Source: Pseudomonas ceruminis
GTDB lineage: Bacteria; Pseudomonadota; Gammaproteobacteria; Pseudomonadales; Pseudomonadaceae
Assembly: GCF_021602025.1 (NCBI RefSeq)
Contig: NZ_BQHW01000006.1
Location: 62,001 to 126,000, forward strand
Direction of reading: 5' to 3'
Length of the DNA stretch: 64,000 nucleotides
Positions 7,047-15,823 of the stretch are shown here, one piece after another (position 1 is the first letter of the stretch; every line of letters starts with the position of its first letter). The notes beneath the pieces are model-generated. The model was not told the origin of the DNA. It did not search any database and was given only the letters and a program-made list of their open reading frames with translations. The position numbers and the translations under genes were made by a program.

Positions 7047-9676
7047 ACCGGCAGGACGACCTGGAAGCAGGCGCCATCACTGTTGTTCATCGCTTCCAGG
7101 CGGCCGCCCATGGCTTGGACGATACCGTGGCTAACCGAGAGCCCGAGCCCGGTGCCAACGCCTGCGGGCTTGGTGGTGAAGAAGGGTTCGAAGATGCGAT
7201 CGAGCAGGCGCGGGTCGATCCCTCCGGCGTTGTCTTGCACCCGCAAGCACAGCCGCCCGTCTTCGATTCGCTGGGATACCTGGATCAGGGGGCGGTTAAC
7301 CTGCCGTTCGAGCAGGGCGTCGCGGGCGTTGACCATCAGGTTGATCAGTACCTGCTCCAGCTGGTCCTCATGGCCAAGCACTTCCGGACAATCGTCGGGC
7401 TCCTCGATCTGCAACGCGACGCCCTTGCCGCGCAGGCCTTCAGCCAGCAGCGCCACCGCGCCGTCCACCGCAACCCAGGCGGCGAACGCCTGGCGTTCGA
7501 CCTCGGAGCGCCGCCCGTAGGCGCGCATATGCTCGACCAGCCGGGCGGCGCGCTCAACCTGGGCGTCGATGCGCTGCAGCTTGCTGGTCAGGTACTCGAT
7601 ATCGGCCATGCCGCTTTCCAGGCGCTTCAGGGTATTGGCCACGGCCAAACGCATCACGTTCAGCGGCTGATTGATCTCATGCACCAGCCCAGTCGCCAAC
7701 TCACCGAGCGTGGCCATCTTGGCCCCTTGCAGCAGTTGCTGCTGGCTGTGCCGTACCTGGGTGTTGTCGCGGCCCACCGCTTGCACTTCCAGCAGCTTGC
7801 CCTGGTCATCGAACAGCCCGCGGTCGGCCCACACCCACCAGGCATGCTGGCGCCCCGGGAGTTGCAGGCAGATCTCCGCGCTGCTCAACGGCTGGTCCGG
7901 GGTCAGCGCCGCAAGGCGCTGCAGGAACGCCAGGCGCTGGCTCTCAGACATCCATTGGCCCAGGTTCATCTCGGTCAGTTGCTGCGGCGTACACTCCAAC
8001 TGTTCGGCAAGCGGCTGGTTGCCGAACAGCAGGGTCAGGTCCGGGCGGTAGCGGCAGATCATCGCCGGCGAGTCTTCCACCAGTACTCGATAGCGCTCTT
8101 CGCTCTGGCGCACGCGCTCGGCGGCTTCGGTCGCCTCGCTCACATCCAGCCACAAGCCGACGACTTCGACCGGCTGACCGAGGTCGTTGCGCAGCAGGCG
8201 AGCCTCATCCAGCACCCAGTGGTAGCCCCCCAGGTGATCACGCAGACGGTATCGGCTGCGTACATGGCCATCGCGCAGCAGGCTGCGTGTCCTTTCCAGC
8301 CAGAGCGCGCGGTCCTCTGGATGGACCGCCTGGCCCGGCTGACGCGCCAGGTCACTGTCTTTTGGCCAGCCGAGCATCGGCGTCAGACTGGCGCTGAAAA
8401 ACTCAGTGTGCAACGCGCCTTCGGCGTAGCGCTGGATATAGATCACGGCCGGGGAACTGGCGATCAGGTTCTCCAGGCGGGCACGGGCAGCGCCGGCTTG
8501 CAGCTCCTGGGCTTTCAGGGCGCTGATGTCGAGCAGAAAACCCTGTGCCTGGCTGCCCTGCAGTTGCCCGACCCAGTGCAGCCAGCGTGGGCCGGCCACG
8601 TTGTCAGGCGCCAGCAGGCGCAAGTTCAGGTTGAGTGCAACGCCATCGCACAGTTGCTCCAGCGCCATGTGCGCGGCCTCGCGGTCGGCTGGGTGCAGGC
8701 GGGCCAGCCACTGCTCGATGCTGGCCTCAGCGTCCAGGCCAAGGCTTGCAGCCAAGGCTGGGTCGAACCGCAGTGGCCCCTGCAAGGGCCACTCCCAGCG
8801 GCCGGCGCCCAGTTGCTGCTGCAAGGCGTCGAGGTCTTGGGTGCGCCGCTGCAACTGGTGTTGTCGAAGGCGTGTCAGCAAGGGCTCGGCCAAGGCTAGC
8901 AGCAGTGCCGTGGCCGGCTCAGGGGCAGGCACCGCAGGCGCACCGGCGCAGAGCAGCCAAGCCTGAACCTCATGCCCATGGCTATAGGGCAGGACGAACA
9001 TCGACAGGCCGGCGCCCTGCGCCTGCAACTGCATTGACTCAGCTGCCACCTGCTGGAAACTGGCGGGGAGCGCCTGCAACCAGGGGTGCAAGCGTTCGTC
9101 ATTGGCCCAGGGCCAGGTGCTGTTGCTGCAGGCATGCGTGCGCCAGCCCGACCCGCTCGCCAGCATCAGCCGTACCGAGCCCGCCTGCCAGTGCGTCGCC
9201 AGGCGTTGTAGTTGTTCGCTGGTGGTCTGCGCCAGCCGCTCTGCGCTGCAGTCGCGCAGCGCCTGGCCTATGCCGGCGGCCAGCTGCCGCTGAGCCTGGC
9301 AGTGGTCCTGAGTGTCGCCAGCGCGCAGCAAGTCGCCGATGTCGAACAGCTGCAGCATCCAGCCGTCCGCCTGCCGTTGCAGCCAGCCTCGGGTATGCAG
9401 GGGGTGACCGAGCACGGTGCGAAAATCCAGGTCCAGCGGCTGCCCTTGCCAGTCGGCAGGCGTGCCTTCCAGCACCACCCAGCTGTGCCGCAGCAGGTAG
9501 TCGTGCACTTGGGTGGGGGGTTGGCCAGGCACGGCCAGCAGTGTCCGTAAAGGCCCGGACAGGCGCAGCACCTGCCCGTGCTCATTGAGCCATACCTGCA
9601 GACCGACGGGCTGAGGCATCTGGGGTATCGGCATGGCGGCATGGCTGTCCAGCCAGCGGTCGAACAGGCCGCTCAC
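7031..9676 (-). CDS. pprA: PprA-like PAS sensor histidine kinase
   Basis: 881 residues without a clear membrane segment, so probably cytosolic. The order is: N-terminal PAS-like region (about 25-110); GAF-like region (about 120-265); a PAS-like domain near 285-385; two further PAS domains (about 395-520 with the PAC-type HLGGYHWVLDEARLL, and 525-645); then the kinase core. The phosphoacceptor motif LVHEINQPLN places the histidine at about 666, and the ATPase has INLMVNARDAL (N box), DNAGGID, FFTTK and GTGLGLSVSHG. All key residues are present, so it should be active. Position in a tad locus and architecture match P. aeruginosa PprA, which controls the Flp pilus with PprB. It overlaps the upstream pseudopilin gene by 4 bases (ATGA) and so is translationally coupled to it. 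Confidence 0.8.
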   Translation of the reverse strand: MSGLFDRWLDSHAAMPIPQMPQPVGLQVWLNEHGQVLRLSGPLRTLLAVPGQPPTQVHDYLLRHSWVVLEGTPADWQGQPLDLDFRTVLGHPLHTRGWLQRQADGWMLQLFDIGDLLRAGDTQDHCQAQRQLAAGIGQALRDCSAERLAQTTSEQLQRLATHWQAGSVRLMLASGSGWRTHACSNSTWPWANDERLHPWLQALPASFQQVAAESMQLQAQGAGLSMFVLPYSHGHEVQAWLLCAGAPAVPAPEPATALLLALAEPLLTRLRQHQLQRRTQDLDALQQQLGAGRWEWPLQGPLRFDPALAASLGLDAEASIEQWLARLHPADREAAHMALEQLCDGVALNLNLRLLAPDNVAGPRWLHWVGQLQGSQAQGFLLDISALKAQELQAGAARARLENLIASSPAVIYIQRYAEGALHTEFFSASLTPMLGWPKDSDLARQPGQAVHPEDRALWLERTRSLLRDGHVRSRYRLRDHLGGYHWVLDEARLLRNDLGQPVEVVGLWLDVSEATEAAERVRQSEERYRVLVEDSPAMICRYRPDLTLLFGNQPLAEQLECTPQQLTEMNLGQWMSESQRLAFLQRLAALTPDQPLSSAEICLQLPGRQHAWWVWADRGLFDDQGKLLEVQAVGRDNTQVRHSQQQLLQGAKMATLGELATGLVHEINQPLNVMRLAVANTLKRLESGMADIEYLTSKLQRIDAQVERAARLVEHMRAYGRRSEVERQAFAAWVAVDGAVALLAEGLRGKGVALQIEEPDDCPEVLGHEDQLEQVLINLMVNARDALLERQVNRPLIQVSQRIEDGRLCLRVQDNAGGIDPRLLDRIFEPFFTTKPAGVGTGLGLSVSHGIVQAMGGRLEAMNNSDGACFQVVLPVYSIS

Positions 9677-10116
9677 AGTTGCAGGCTCGCTTCGGCGCGT
9701 AACTGCGCGGGTAGGCGTGGCACTTCGCCAATTACGGGTATTACCAGCAGCGGCAGCACATTGGTGAGTTTTGCCCTTGGGTACGTGATGGTCACTTTCA
9801 GCAATCGGTTCGCGTCCAGGCTCACCTGCGCGTCACTGGCAGGCAGAAAGTTTAATGCCGCGGGCATCCAGGCCAACTGCTGGCGCAGCGCCTCCCGTGC
9901 CACGGTCTGGACATCGGCAGCATAACTGGCACTGTTCGGGTCCAGGGCGACGCAGCGGCGCACTGCTTCGCTGCTGGCCTGGTTGAACGATTGCAGCATC
10001 AGCATCGGTAGGGTGTAGCTCACCAGGCCGTAAAACACCGCGAAAAAGATCATGAAGACGGCCACGAACTCGATCGCTGCCGCCCCTTTTTGCCGTCCTG
10101 CCGGGTTTGCTTGCAT
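9673..10116 (-). CDS. TadE/TadF-type pseudopilin
   Basis: 147 residues. After a short basic leader (MQANPAGRQKG) comes AAAIEFVAVFMIFFAVFYGLVSYTLPMLML, the G/xxxxEF prepilin-peptidase site and membrane helix of TadE/TadF pseudopilins; the glutamate at +5 is present. The rest is a periplasmic domain. It would be processed by the peptidase encoded divergently at 10186 and form a minor subunit of the Tad pilus. The ATG at 10116 was chosen because the longer frame upstream has no prepilin leader and overlaps the peptidase gene. It is coupled by ATGA overlap to the downstream kinase. Confidence 0.82.
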   Translation of the reverse strand: MQANPAGRQKGAAAIEFVAVFMIFFAVFYGLVSYTLPMLMLQSFNQASSEAVRRCVALDPNSASYAADVQTVAREALRQQLAWMPAALNFLPASDAQVSLDANRLLKVTITYPRAKLTNVLPLLVIPVIGEVPRLPAQLRAEASLQL

Positions 10117-10185
10117 GATTGCGTCTACCCTGACCGAGAGTCCTGAGTTACAGCATAGAAGCGTTCGACGAACAGGGATGGCCAA

Positions 10186-10617
10186 TTGCCAATATCCAGT
10201 GTTGCCTTGCTGCTTTGGCTTGTCGCATGTAGCGGACAAGATATCCGCGAACGGCAGATCTCCAACCTTCTGACCTTGGGTGTCGGCGCCTGTGCGCTGC
10301 TGTGGCTGGCCGTCACCGGGCGCAGCTGGATCGGTGCCCAGCCCGGTGATGCCGGCTGGGCGTTGGCCATCGTCCTGCTGCTGACTCTCCCAGGTTACGT
10401 GCTCGGCCGCTTCGGCGCCGGCGATGTGAAGCTCCTCGGCGCGCTGGCCCTGGCCACCAGTCAGGATTACGTGCTCGGCACGTTCATCGGTGCCGCCGCC
10501 GCGCTGCTGCTGTGGATCGGGCTGCGGCGGCGCAGGGCAGGGCAGGCGGCTGACAAGCAGCCGTTCGCGCCTTACGTGCTGGTGGGCTTTCTGTTGACCA
10601 GTGCGTGCCTGCAGTAA
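10186..10617 (+). CDS. fppA: Tad prepilin peptidase (FppA/TadV)
   Basis: Inner-membrane aspartic protease of the A24 family that cuts the leader of Flp and of TadE/F pseudopilins. It has 143 residues, the short type without the N-terminal methylase domain, as in Tad loci. The two catalytic aspartates are D19 (CSGQDIRERQISN) and D80 (GAGDVKLLGA, the GxGD motif). Several membrane helices cover the rest. The start is TTG at 10186, preceded by AGGGA at seven bases; no better in-frame ATG exists. It is a single gene on the plus strand, between the divergent pseudopilin gene and the convergent DUF3613 gene (7-base gap). Confidence 0.9.
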   Translation: MPISSVALLLWLVACSGQDIRERQISNLLTLGVGACALLWLAVTGRSWIGAQPGDAGWALAIVLLLTLPGYVLGRFGAGDVKLLGALALATSQDYVLGTFIGAAAALLLWIGLRRRRAGQAADKQPFAPYVLVGFLLTSACLQ

Positions 10618-10624
10618 GCGCCGG

Positions 10625-10885
10625 TCAATTGTTCGACGACACCTTGGTCCAGCGGAAGAAATCCGGGATGGCGTATTTGTAGCTTTCCAACCAGCGCTGC
10701 ATCGACAGGTCGCGCTCCCGTGCCGTCTGCACCTGCAACCGGTTCGAGGCCTGCTCGCCGCTGGCCTGCACCTGCAACAGCGCTTCGGTCGCTGTCTGCG
10801 TCGCCTGCTGCTCGCGGATGGGCGCTTCTGCTTGTGCCATAGCGGCGCTGGCGCAGCAGGCCAGCACTATCAGGTATTTGATCAT
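10625..10885 (-). CDS. DUF3613 secreted protein of the Tad locus
   Basis: 86 residues. A signal peptide (MIKYLIVLACCASAAMAQAEA) is followed by a short helix rich in Q, A and E, probably coiled (about 25-55), and a tail QRWLESYKYAIPDFFRWTKV. Proteins of this kind are seen at this spot in Pseudomonas tad operons but have no assigned role; a small periplasmic pilus accessory is a fair guess. The ATG at 10885 has GGAGGT five bases upstream. It is the last gene of the leftward tad operon, 15 bases after tadD. Confidence 0.75.
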   Translation of the reverse strand: MIKYLIVLACCASAAMAQAEAPIREQQATQTATEALLQVQASGEQASNRLQVQTARERDLSMQRWLESYKYAIPDFFRWTKVSSNN

Positions 10886-10900
10886 GACTACCTCCATTCC

Positions 10901-11602
10901 TCAGTTGAGCACCACGTCTGCACCACTGGCCGAGGCAATCGGGCCACGGCCTGTGGCCTTGATCTGGCTCGCACGGGCCTGTGCTTCGGCAAACTGGCCA
11001 GGCTTGAGCCGCAGACGACCCACCAAGTCGGTCGCTTGCTGCCAGTTGCCCTGTAGCAGCGACAGGGTCACCAGGTTGACGGCCGGGAGCGGGTTGTCGT
11101 CTTTCAGTTCGATCGCGGTCAGGAACTCGAACCGCGCCTGATCAAAACGCCCCAGGCTCATCAACACCACACCCAGGTCGTTGCGCATACGCTCGTCGGT
11201 GGAGGCAAGGTGCACCGCGCGCTGCAGGTACTGCAACGCCTGTACGTCGTCGCCCCGGGCCGAGGCGAGCTGGCCCAGGCCGTGTTCACCCTCAGCCGCC
11301 AGGCAGCCACCGAGCAGGCTGCGGTACAACGGTTCTGCCTCGCTGCGCCCCAGCAGGCGCGAGACCCTGGCCTTGCGCAGGCGTACCTGGGCGAGGGTGT
11401 CCGGCAACTGTTCCAGGTGGGCGAGGCTGGCATGCGGACGGCCTTCGTTGAACATCTCGTCCGCCAGGTTCAGCGCCAGTTGCTGGTCGGCATCAGGCTT
11501 GGTGCAGGTCGATGTGCCGAACAATTGGCCGAAGCCTTCTGTCGATTGGCCAGCGCAACCGCCAAGCAGCATCAGGCTGGTGAACAACAGGATTGCTTTC
11601 AT
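10901..11602 (-). CDS. tadD: TadD-like TPR lipoprotein
   Basis: 233 residues. The lipoprotein signal MKAILLFTSLMLLGGCAGQ puts the lipid-anchored cysteine at 16. Tetratricopeptide-like helices follow, clearest at about 105-185 (HGLGQLASARGDDVQALQYLQRAVHL and DLGVVLMSLGRFDQARFEFLTAIEL). TadD proteins are outer-membrane-associated pilotin-like or scaffold proteins of the Tad machine, thought to support the RcpA secretin. It lies ten bases downstream of tadC in the same operon. Confidence 0.87.
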   Translation of the reverse strand: MKAILLFTSLMLLGGCAGQSTEGFGQLFGTSTCTKPDADQQLALNLADEMFNEGRPHASLAHLEQLPDTLAQVRLRKARVSRLLGRSEAEPLYRSLLGGCLAAEGEHGLGQLASARGDDVQALQYLQRAVHLASTDERMRNDLGVVLMSLGRFDQARFEFLTAIELKDDNPLPAVNLVTLSLLQGNWQQATDLVGRLRLKPGQFAEAQARASQIKATGRGPIASASGADVVLN

Positions 11603-11612
11603 CCTTCTCTCC

Positions 11613-12500
11613 TCAGGTGCCCAAGGCGCGCGCCAATGCGGAAAATCCAGGCCCGGCGAGCACGATGAGCAACGCCGGAAACAGAAACACCATCATCACC
11701 GCCGACATCTTTGCCGACATCTTCGATACCCGTTCCTGCATGTGCGTCAGGCGCCGGTCATCGAGCAGCTCCTTCAGGCCCTGCAGCGACTTCATCGCGC
11801 CGCTGCCCTGAACCAGCAACTGCTGGAGAATGACGCAGGTATCGATGAATTCGTCCACAGCCAGCATGCGCGCGGTCTTTTCCAGCTCCGGGCCGAGCGC
11901 CAAACCCGAGTCCACACGCTGCAGCACCTGGCGCAGTTCCTCGCTGATCTGCGGTACCAGCGGGCGGCCCTCCTGGCTCAGCACGCGCAACGCCTGCTCA
12001 ACGGCCAGGCCTGTTTCGAAGAGGATGCGCAGCAGTGGAATCATCAGGCTCACTTCCAACGCAATACGCTGCTGGCGGCGTTTGGCGACGGCTGCCAGCA
12101 GGCGCTTGGGCAACAGGTAACCGATGCCCAGGGCGCACAACGGCCACATCAGCCAGTGCACAACGCCACCGCCCAATACCCCCTGTTGAAACAGCAAGGT
12201 CAGCGCCACTGCCAGCAGTGGCAGCCCCAGTTGCACAGCAGCGAACAGCGCACGCTGGCGGCTGCGGCGCCAGCCGACACGGTCGAGCAGGGCCTGGGTT
12301 TCGCCGTCGAGCTGTTGCAGACGTTGCCCCAAGGGGCTGCTGCCCAGCCAGTGCAGCCAGTTCCCCAGCCGTTCCTCCTGATCCAACCGCCCCTGTAGCC
12401 GTCGCGCCACCAGGTGGCGGGCACGCAATTGGCGAACGGCCTGCAGGCCAAGCAACACGCCCGCAGCAAAAAGGCACAACGCACAGAGCAGTAACGCCAT
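11613..12500 (-). CDS. tadC: TadC inner-membrane platform protein
   Basis: 295 residues. A T2SSF (GspF-like) domain at about 150-280 contains ALEVSLMIPLLRILFETGLAVEQAL and MLAVDEFIDTCVILQQLL, flanked by membrane helices at about 3-20, 80-120 and 270-290. With TadB it forms the platform on which the TadA ATPase acts to polymerise Flp. It is adjacent to tadB with a one-base gap, as in other tad operons. Confidence 0.92.
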   Translation of the reverse strand: MALLLCALCLFAAGVLLGLQAVRQLRARHLVARRLQGRLDQEERLGNWLHWLGSSPLGQRLQQLDGETQALLDRVGWRRSRQRALFAAVQLGLPLLAVALTLLFQQGVLGGGVVHWLMWPLCALGIGYLLPKRLLAAVAKRRQQRIALEVSLMIPLLRILFETGLAVEQALRVLSQEGRPLVPQISEELRQVLQRVDSGLALGPELEKTARMLAVDEFIDTCVILQQLLVQGSGAMKSLQGLKELLDDRRLTHMQERVSKMSAKMSAVMMVFLFPALLIVLAGPGFSALARALGT

Positions 12501-12501
12501 G

Positions 12502-13383
12502 TCAGAGGCTCCTCATCATTCGCCAGAGCACCAGGCAGCCGAGCACCTGCAGGGCAAACGCCAACAGCAGCATCATCTGGCCGCTGCTGTCTTGCCACAT
12601 GGCCAGCAGGTAATGCGGGTTGGCCATCAGGAAGTAGGCGACCATGCACAGCGGCAAGGCTCCGAGGATCACCGCAGTGATACGGGTTTCACCGGTCATG
12701 GCCTTGAGCTGGCGGGCGCCTTGCTCGCGCTCGCGGATCAGCTTGATCAGGTTTTCCATCAGTTCGCTGGTGTTGCCGCCGTAGCGCTGGTTGATACGCA
12801 AACCCATGGCGAACAGCCGCAGCTCATCGCGGTCGTACAGCTCGGCCAGTTCATTGACCGCTTCATCCAGCGGCACGCCTAACTGCACGTTGCGCCGCAC
12901 CCGCGCCATGGTCGACTGCAGCGGTTCGCGGGCGCTGTTGATGCCCCCGAGCACGGCGTCATTGAGGGTGCGCCCGGCCTTGAGGCTGCGCACGCTGTAG
13001 TCCAGCAGCGCGGGCAACTGTTCGACCAGTTGGCGTACGCGCTGGCGGCACAACCAACCGAGTATGCAGTACCCCACCAGCGGCAGGCCCAGCAGCAGCA
13101 TCAGGCCGGCGACCCAACCTGCACTGAGCAACGCCAACAGCACCAGGCTCAACCAGGCCAGCACCCAGCGCTGCGGGTGCCAGTCGCTTGCACCCAGGCC
13201 GGCACGTTGCAGCAGGGGGGCGAGCCAGTCACGCCGGGGGGCGCCACTGCGTACTAGCTCAAACGCGCGTCCCAGGCGCTGGAGAATGCGCTGTTCGCTG
13301 CGCTTGTACAGGCCACGGCGGAACAACAGCAACGCCACGCCCAGCAACAGCGGCGCCAGTGCCAGCAACAGCGGGCCGGTCAC
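12502..13383 (-). CDS. tadB: TadB inner-membrane platform protein
   Basis: 293 residues with the same T2SSF fold as TadC. Membrane helices lie at about 2-18, 80-125 and 235-290. The GspF core VEQLPALLDYSVRSLKAGRTLNDAVLGG and LFAMGLRINQRYGGNTSELMENL is clear. Partner of TadC in the inner-membrane platform. The gene starts within the last bases of tadA (4-base overlap), indicating coupled translation. Confidence 0.92.
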   Translation of the reverse strand: MTGPLLLALAPLLLGVALLLFRRGLYKRSEQRILQRLGRAFELVRSGAPRRDWLAPLLQRAGLGASDWHPQRWVLAWLSLVLLALLSAGWVAGLMLLLGLPLVGYCILGWLCRQRVRQLVEQLPALLDYSVRSLKAGRTLNDAVLGGINSAREPLQSTMARVRRNVQLGVPLDEAVNELAELYDRDELRLFAMGLRINQRYGGNTSELMENLIKLIREREQGARQLKAMTGETRITAVILGALPLCMVAYFLMANPHYLLAMWQDSSGQMMLLLAFALQVLGCLVLWRMMRSL

Positions 13384-14636
13384 TGCACACCTTCATGGCG
13401 CAACTTGCTGCCCGCTGGGTTCGGTGCTTCCCGCAAGAACGCGTCGCCGCCGCGCCGGTCGAGGCGGAACAAAGTGTTGGTCACGTACACGTCGTCGCGC
13501 ACACCCACCACTTCCAGCACTTCACTGACGCAACGCCGGCCGTCGGCCAGGCGGGTCAACTGGATCACCACGTCAAGTGCTGCACAGATCATCTGCCGCA
13601 AGGTTTTTTCGGCAATCTGGCGCCCGCTCAGGCCAACCAGTGTTTCCAGGCGCAGCAACGCATCCTGAGCGGTGTTGGCGTGTACGGTGCTCATCGAGCC
13701 GTCGTGGCCGGTGTTCATTGCGGTCAGCACATCGAGCACTTCGGTCCCACGGATCTCGCCCAGAATGATGCGATCAGGGCGCATGCGCAGGGCGTTGCGG
13801 ATCAGCTCGCTGGCCTTGATCTCGCCGTGCCCCTCGGCATTGGGTGGTCGGGTTTCCAGGCGCACCACGTGGGGGTGGTGCAATTGCAGTTCGGCAACGT
13901 CTTCAATGGTCACCAGGCGCTCGCGCGGGGCGATCATCTGGCTGAGGATATTGAGCAGGGTGGTCTTGCCGGTGCCCGTGCCACCGCTGACCAGAATGTT
14001 GCAGCGCCGACCCACGGCACGCTCGAGGAAGTCGAAGATGTGCTGGTCGATAGCACGGGTGGCGAGCAGGTCGGCACTCTTGAGCATGTCCTGGCGGAAC
14101 TTACGGATCGACAGGCAGGGGCCATCCAGCGCCACAGGCGGGATGATGGCATTGACCCGGCTGCCATCGGGCAGGCGGGCATCGACCATTGGCGAGGATT
14201 CGTCCAGGCGTCGCCCAAGCGGGGCGAGGATGCGCTGCATCACCCGCTCGACGTGGTGGGCGTCGATAAAGCGCAGGTCGGTCTGTTGCAGCTGCCCGGC
14301 CCGCTCGACGAAGACCCGGTGCGGCCCGTTGACCAGGATTTCGGTGACGCTGGGGTCACGCAGTAGCACCTCCAGGGGGCCGAACCCGGTGAGCTCATCG
14401 ACCAGTTCCTCGGCCAGACGCTCCATCTCGTAACGTGACAGCGCCAGGCGCAGGCGGGCAACGTAATCGCCTACCTGCTCCAGAACGAACTGGGTGAGGG
14501 CCGGACGGGTGCCTTCCAGCAGGTTGCGGCCGCTGTCTTCGATGGCATCGATGGCAAAACGGTGCAGGGCACGCTTGAGTGCATGGGGATCGGCCGAGGC
14601 ATGGTGCTGGCCGCCAAAGGGTTGGTCGCTGTTCAT
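13380..14636 (-). CDS. tadA: TadA pilus assembly ATPase
   Basis: 418-residue cytosolic hexameric ATPase of the type II/IV secretion family that drives Flp assembly. Walker A is GGTGTGKTT at about 218-226. It is followed by the aspartate box RLVTIEDVAEL, Walker B-like RMRPDRIILGEIRG, and the histidine box MSTVHAN. The N-terminal domain ends with SVTEILVNGPHRVFVE, typical of CpaF/TadA. The ATG at 14636 (GGGGGAG just upstream, ATGA overlap with tadZ) is preferred to the in-frame GTG at 14648. Confidence 0.95.
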   Translation of the reverse strand: MNSDQPFGGQHHASADPHALKRALHRFAIDAIEDSGRNLLEGTRPALTQFVLEQVGDYVARLRLALSRYEMERLAEELVDELTGFGPLEVLLRDPSVTEILVNGPHRVFVERAGQLQQTDLRFIDAHHVERVMQRILAPLGRRLDESSPMVDARLPDGSRVNAIIPPVALDGPCLSIRKFRQDMLKSADLLATRAIDQHIFDFLERAVGRRCNILVSGGTGTGKTTLLNILSQMIAPRERLVTIEDVAELQLHHPHVVRLETRPPNAEGHGEIKASELIRNALRMRPDRIILGEIRGTEVLDVLTAMNTGHDGSMSTVHANTAQDALLRLETLVGLSGRQIAEKTLRQMICAALDVVIQLTRLADGRRCVSEVLEVVGVRDDVYVTNTLFRLDRRGGDAFLREAPNPAGSKLRHEGVQ

Positions 14637-15823
14637 TTGCTCCCCCACAGCCGACGCAGCCAGGGGAAGGCCGGTGGCGAAAGGCTTTCCGAGCGCTGTG
14701 CCAGGCGTTCACCCAGACCCCGCAGGGCCTGGGTCAGGTTTTCGCGCGGGGCCAGTTCGAACAGGCTCAGGCCCTGGTTCTTCACGTTCATCCGAACTTC
14801 GGGGCTGTACGGCATGATCTTCAGCAACGGCAAGCCATAACGCTTGGCCAGGCTGTCGGCATCCGGTGCGACCGTGGCCAGGTAGCGGTCCACCAGCAGG
14901 CTGGCGTGCTCCAGCTTGATGCCATGGTCACGCCACAGCTCCAGCACTTCGAGGTTGCGCCGGCAGGCAAGGATGTTCTGGTCGGTGTAGACGATGAGCT
15001 TGTCGCAGTGGCTGACGATGGTACGCAGGGCTTCGCTGTCGGCATGCCCGGTGAGGTTCACGACGATGTGCTGGAAGTGTTGGCGCAGTGCGCTCAGCAA
15101 CATGTACAGCTCGGCCGCGCTGGTCTGCTGCAGCGGCTCGTCGTTCTCGGCATACGACAGCAGGCGCAGGCCTTTCTTGTCGCGGGTGAAGGCGCTGTCG
15201 ATCAAGGTGGTGTCGAGGCGGCGCAGGTGCCGCAGGGCATCGCCGAAGTAGAACGACGCCTCTAGCCCGAGCAAGGCCAGGCTGTCACCCCGGGGCAAAC
15301 CCAGGTCGAGCAGCAGGGTCCGTTGGCCGCTTTCCTGCACCACCCGCGCCAGGTGTGTGGTCAACAACGCCCCGTCGGCGCTGCTCTGCACGCCGTAAAG
15401 TACGGTCAGGCCGCCCAGGCTGGGGTTGCTGGTCACGGTGGGCATGCGTTTGCCCAAACGCCGCACCAGCCCGGCCACCTCGCTGGCGCGTGAGCCGTAG
15501 GCGACGAAATCACGGGCGCCGGCGCGCATGGCATGCAGCACCAACTGGTTGTCCATGCCATCGCCCAGGGCGACGATCGCCAGCATCGGCTTGGCCTCCA
15601 GTACGCCCTCGATTAGCGCGCACTGGCTGACCAACTGCTCGCGGTCCAGGCCGATGAATACCAGGTTGCTGAAGGTCGCGTTGACCAGCGCCAGCAACTC
15701 ATCGAGGCTGCCGCCACTGGCGCCGATCACCTGCCCCTGAGGGGCCAGCGCCGCCTGCAGCCATTGCATGTCTTCTTCGTTGCGAGTGATGGCCAGAAAG
15801 GTCTGGTTGAGGCTCTCGTTCAT
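14633..15823 (-). CDS. tadZ: TadZ/CpaE-like localisation protein
   Basis: 396 residues. The first 130 resemble a degenerate receiver domain (FLAITRNEEDMQWLQAAL ... MRAGARDFVAYG) and the rest is a MinD/ParA-like fold, the layout of TadZ/CpaE, which marks the cell site of the Tad machine. The expected P-loop is not intact: the segment reads GVQSSADGALLTTHLA and lacks the Walker A lysine and the GKT triplet. DLGLPRGDSLALLGL stands where the switch region is expected. ATP hydrolysis is therefore doubtful. It is in the operon with 4-base overlaps on both sides. Confidence 0.88.
   Translation of the reverse strand: MNESLNQTFLAITRNEEDMQWLQAALAPQGQVIGASGGSLDELLALVNATFSNLVFIGLDREQLVSQCALIEGVLEAKPMLAIVALGDGMDNQLVLHAMRAGARDFVAYGSRASEVAGLVRRLGKRMPTVTSNPSLGGLTVLYGVQSSADGALLTTHLARVVQESGQRTLLLDLGLPRGDSLALLGLEASFYFGDALRHLRRLDTTLIDSAFTRDKKGLRLLSYAENDEPLQQTSAAELYMLLSALRQHFQHIVVNLTGHADSEALRTIVSHCDKLIVYTDQNILACRRNLEVLELWRDHGIKLEHASLLVDRYLATVAPDADSLAKRYGLPLLKIMPYSPEVRMNVKNQGLSLFELAPRENLTQALRGLGERLAQRSESLSPPAFPWLRRLWGSK

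Noticed and set aside
7013-8899. 628-codon plus-strand frame opposite the kinase gene
   Set aside because: Antisense shadow of an intact histidine kinase whose motifs are all present.
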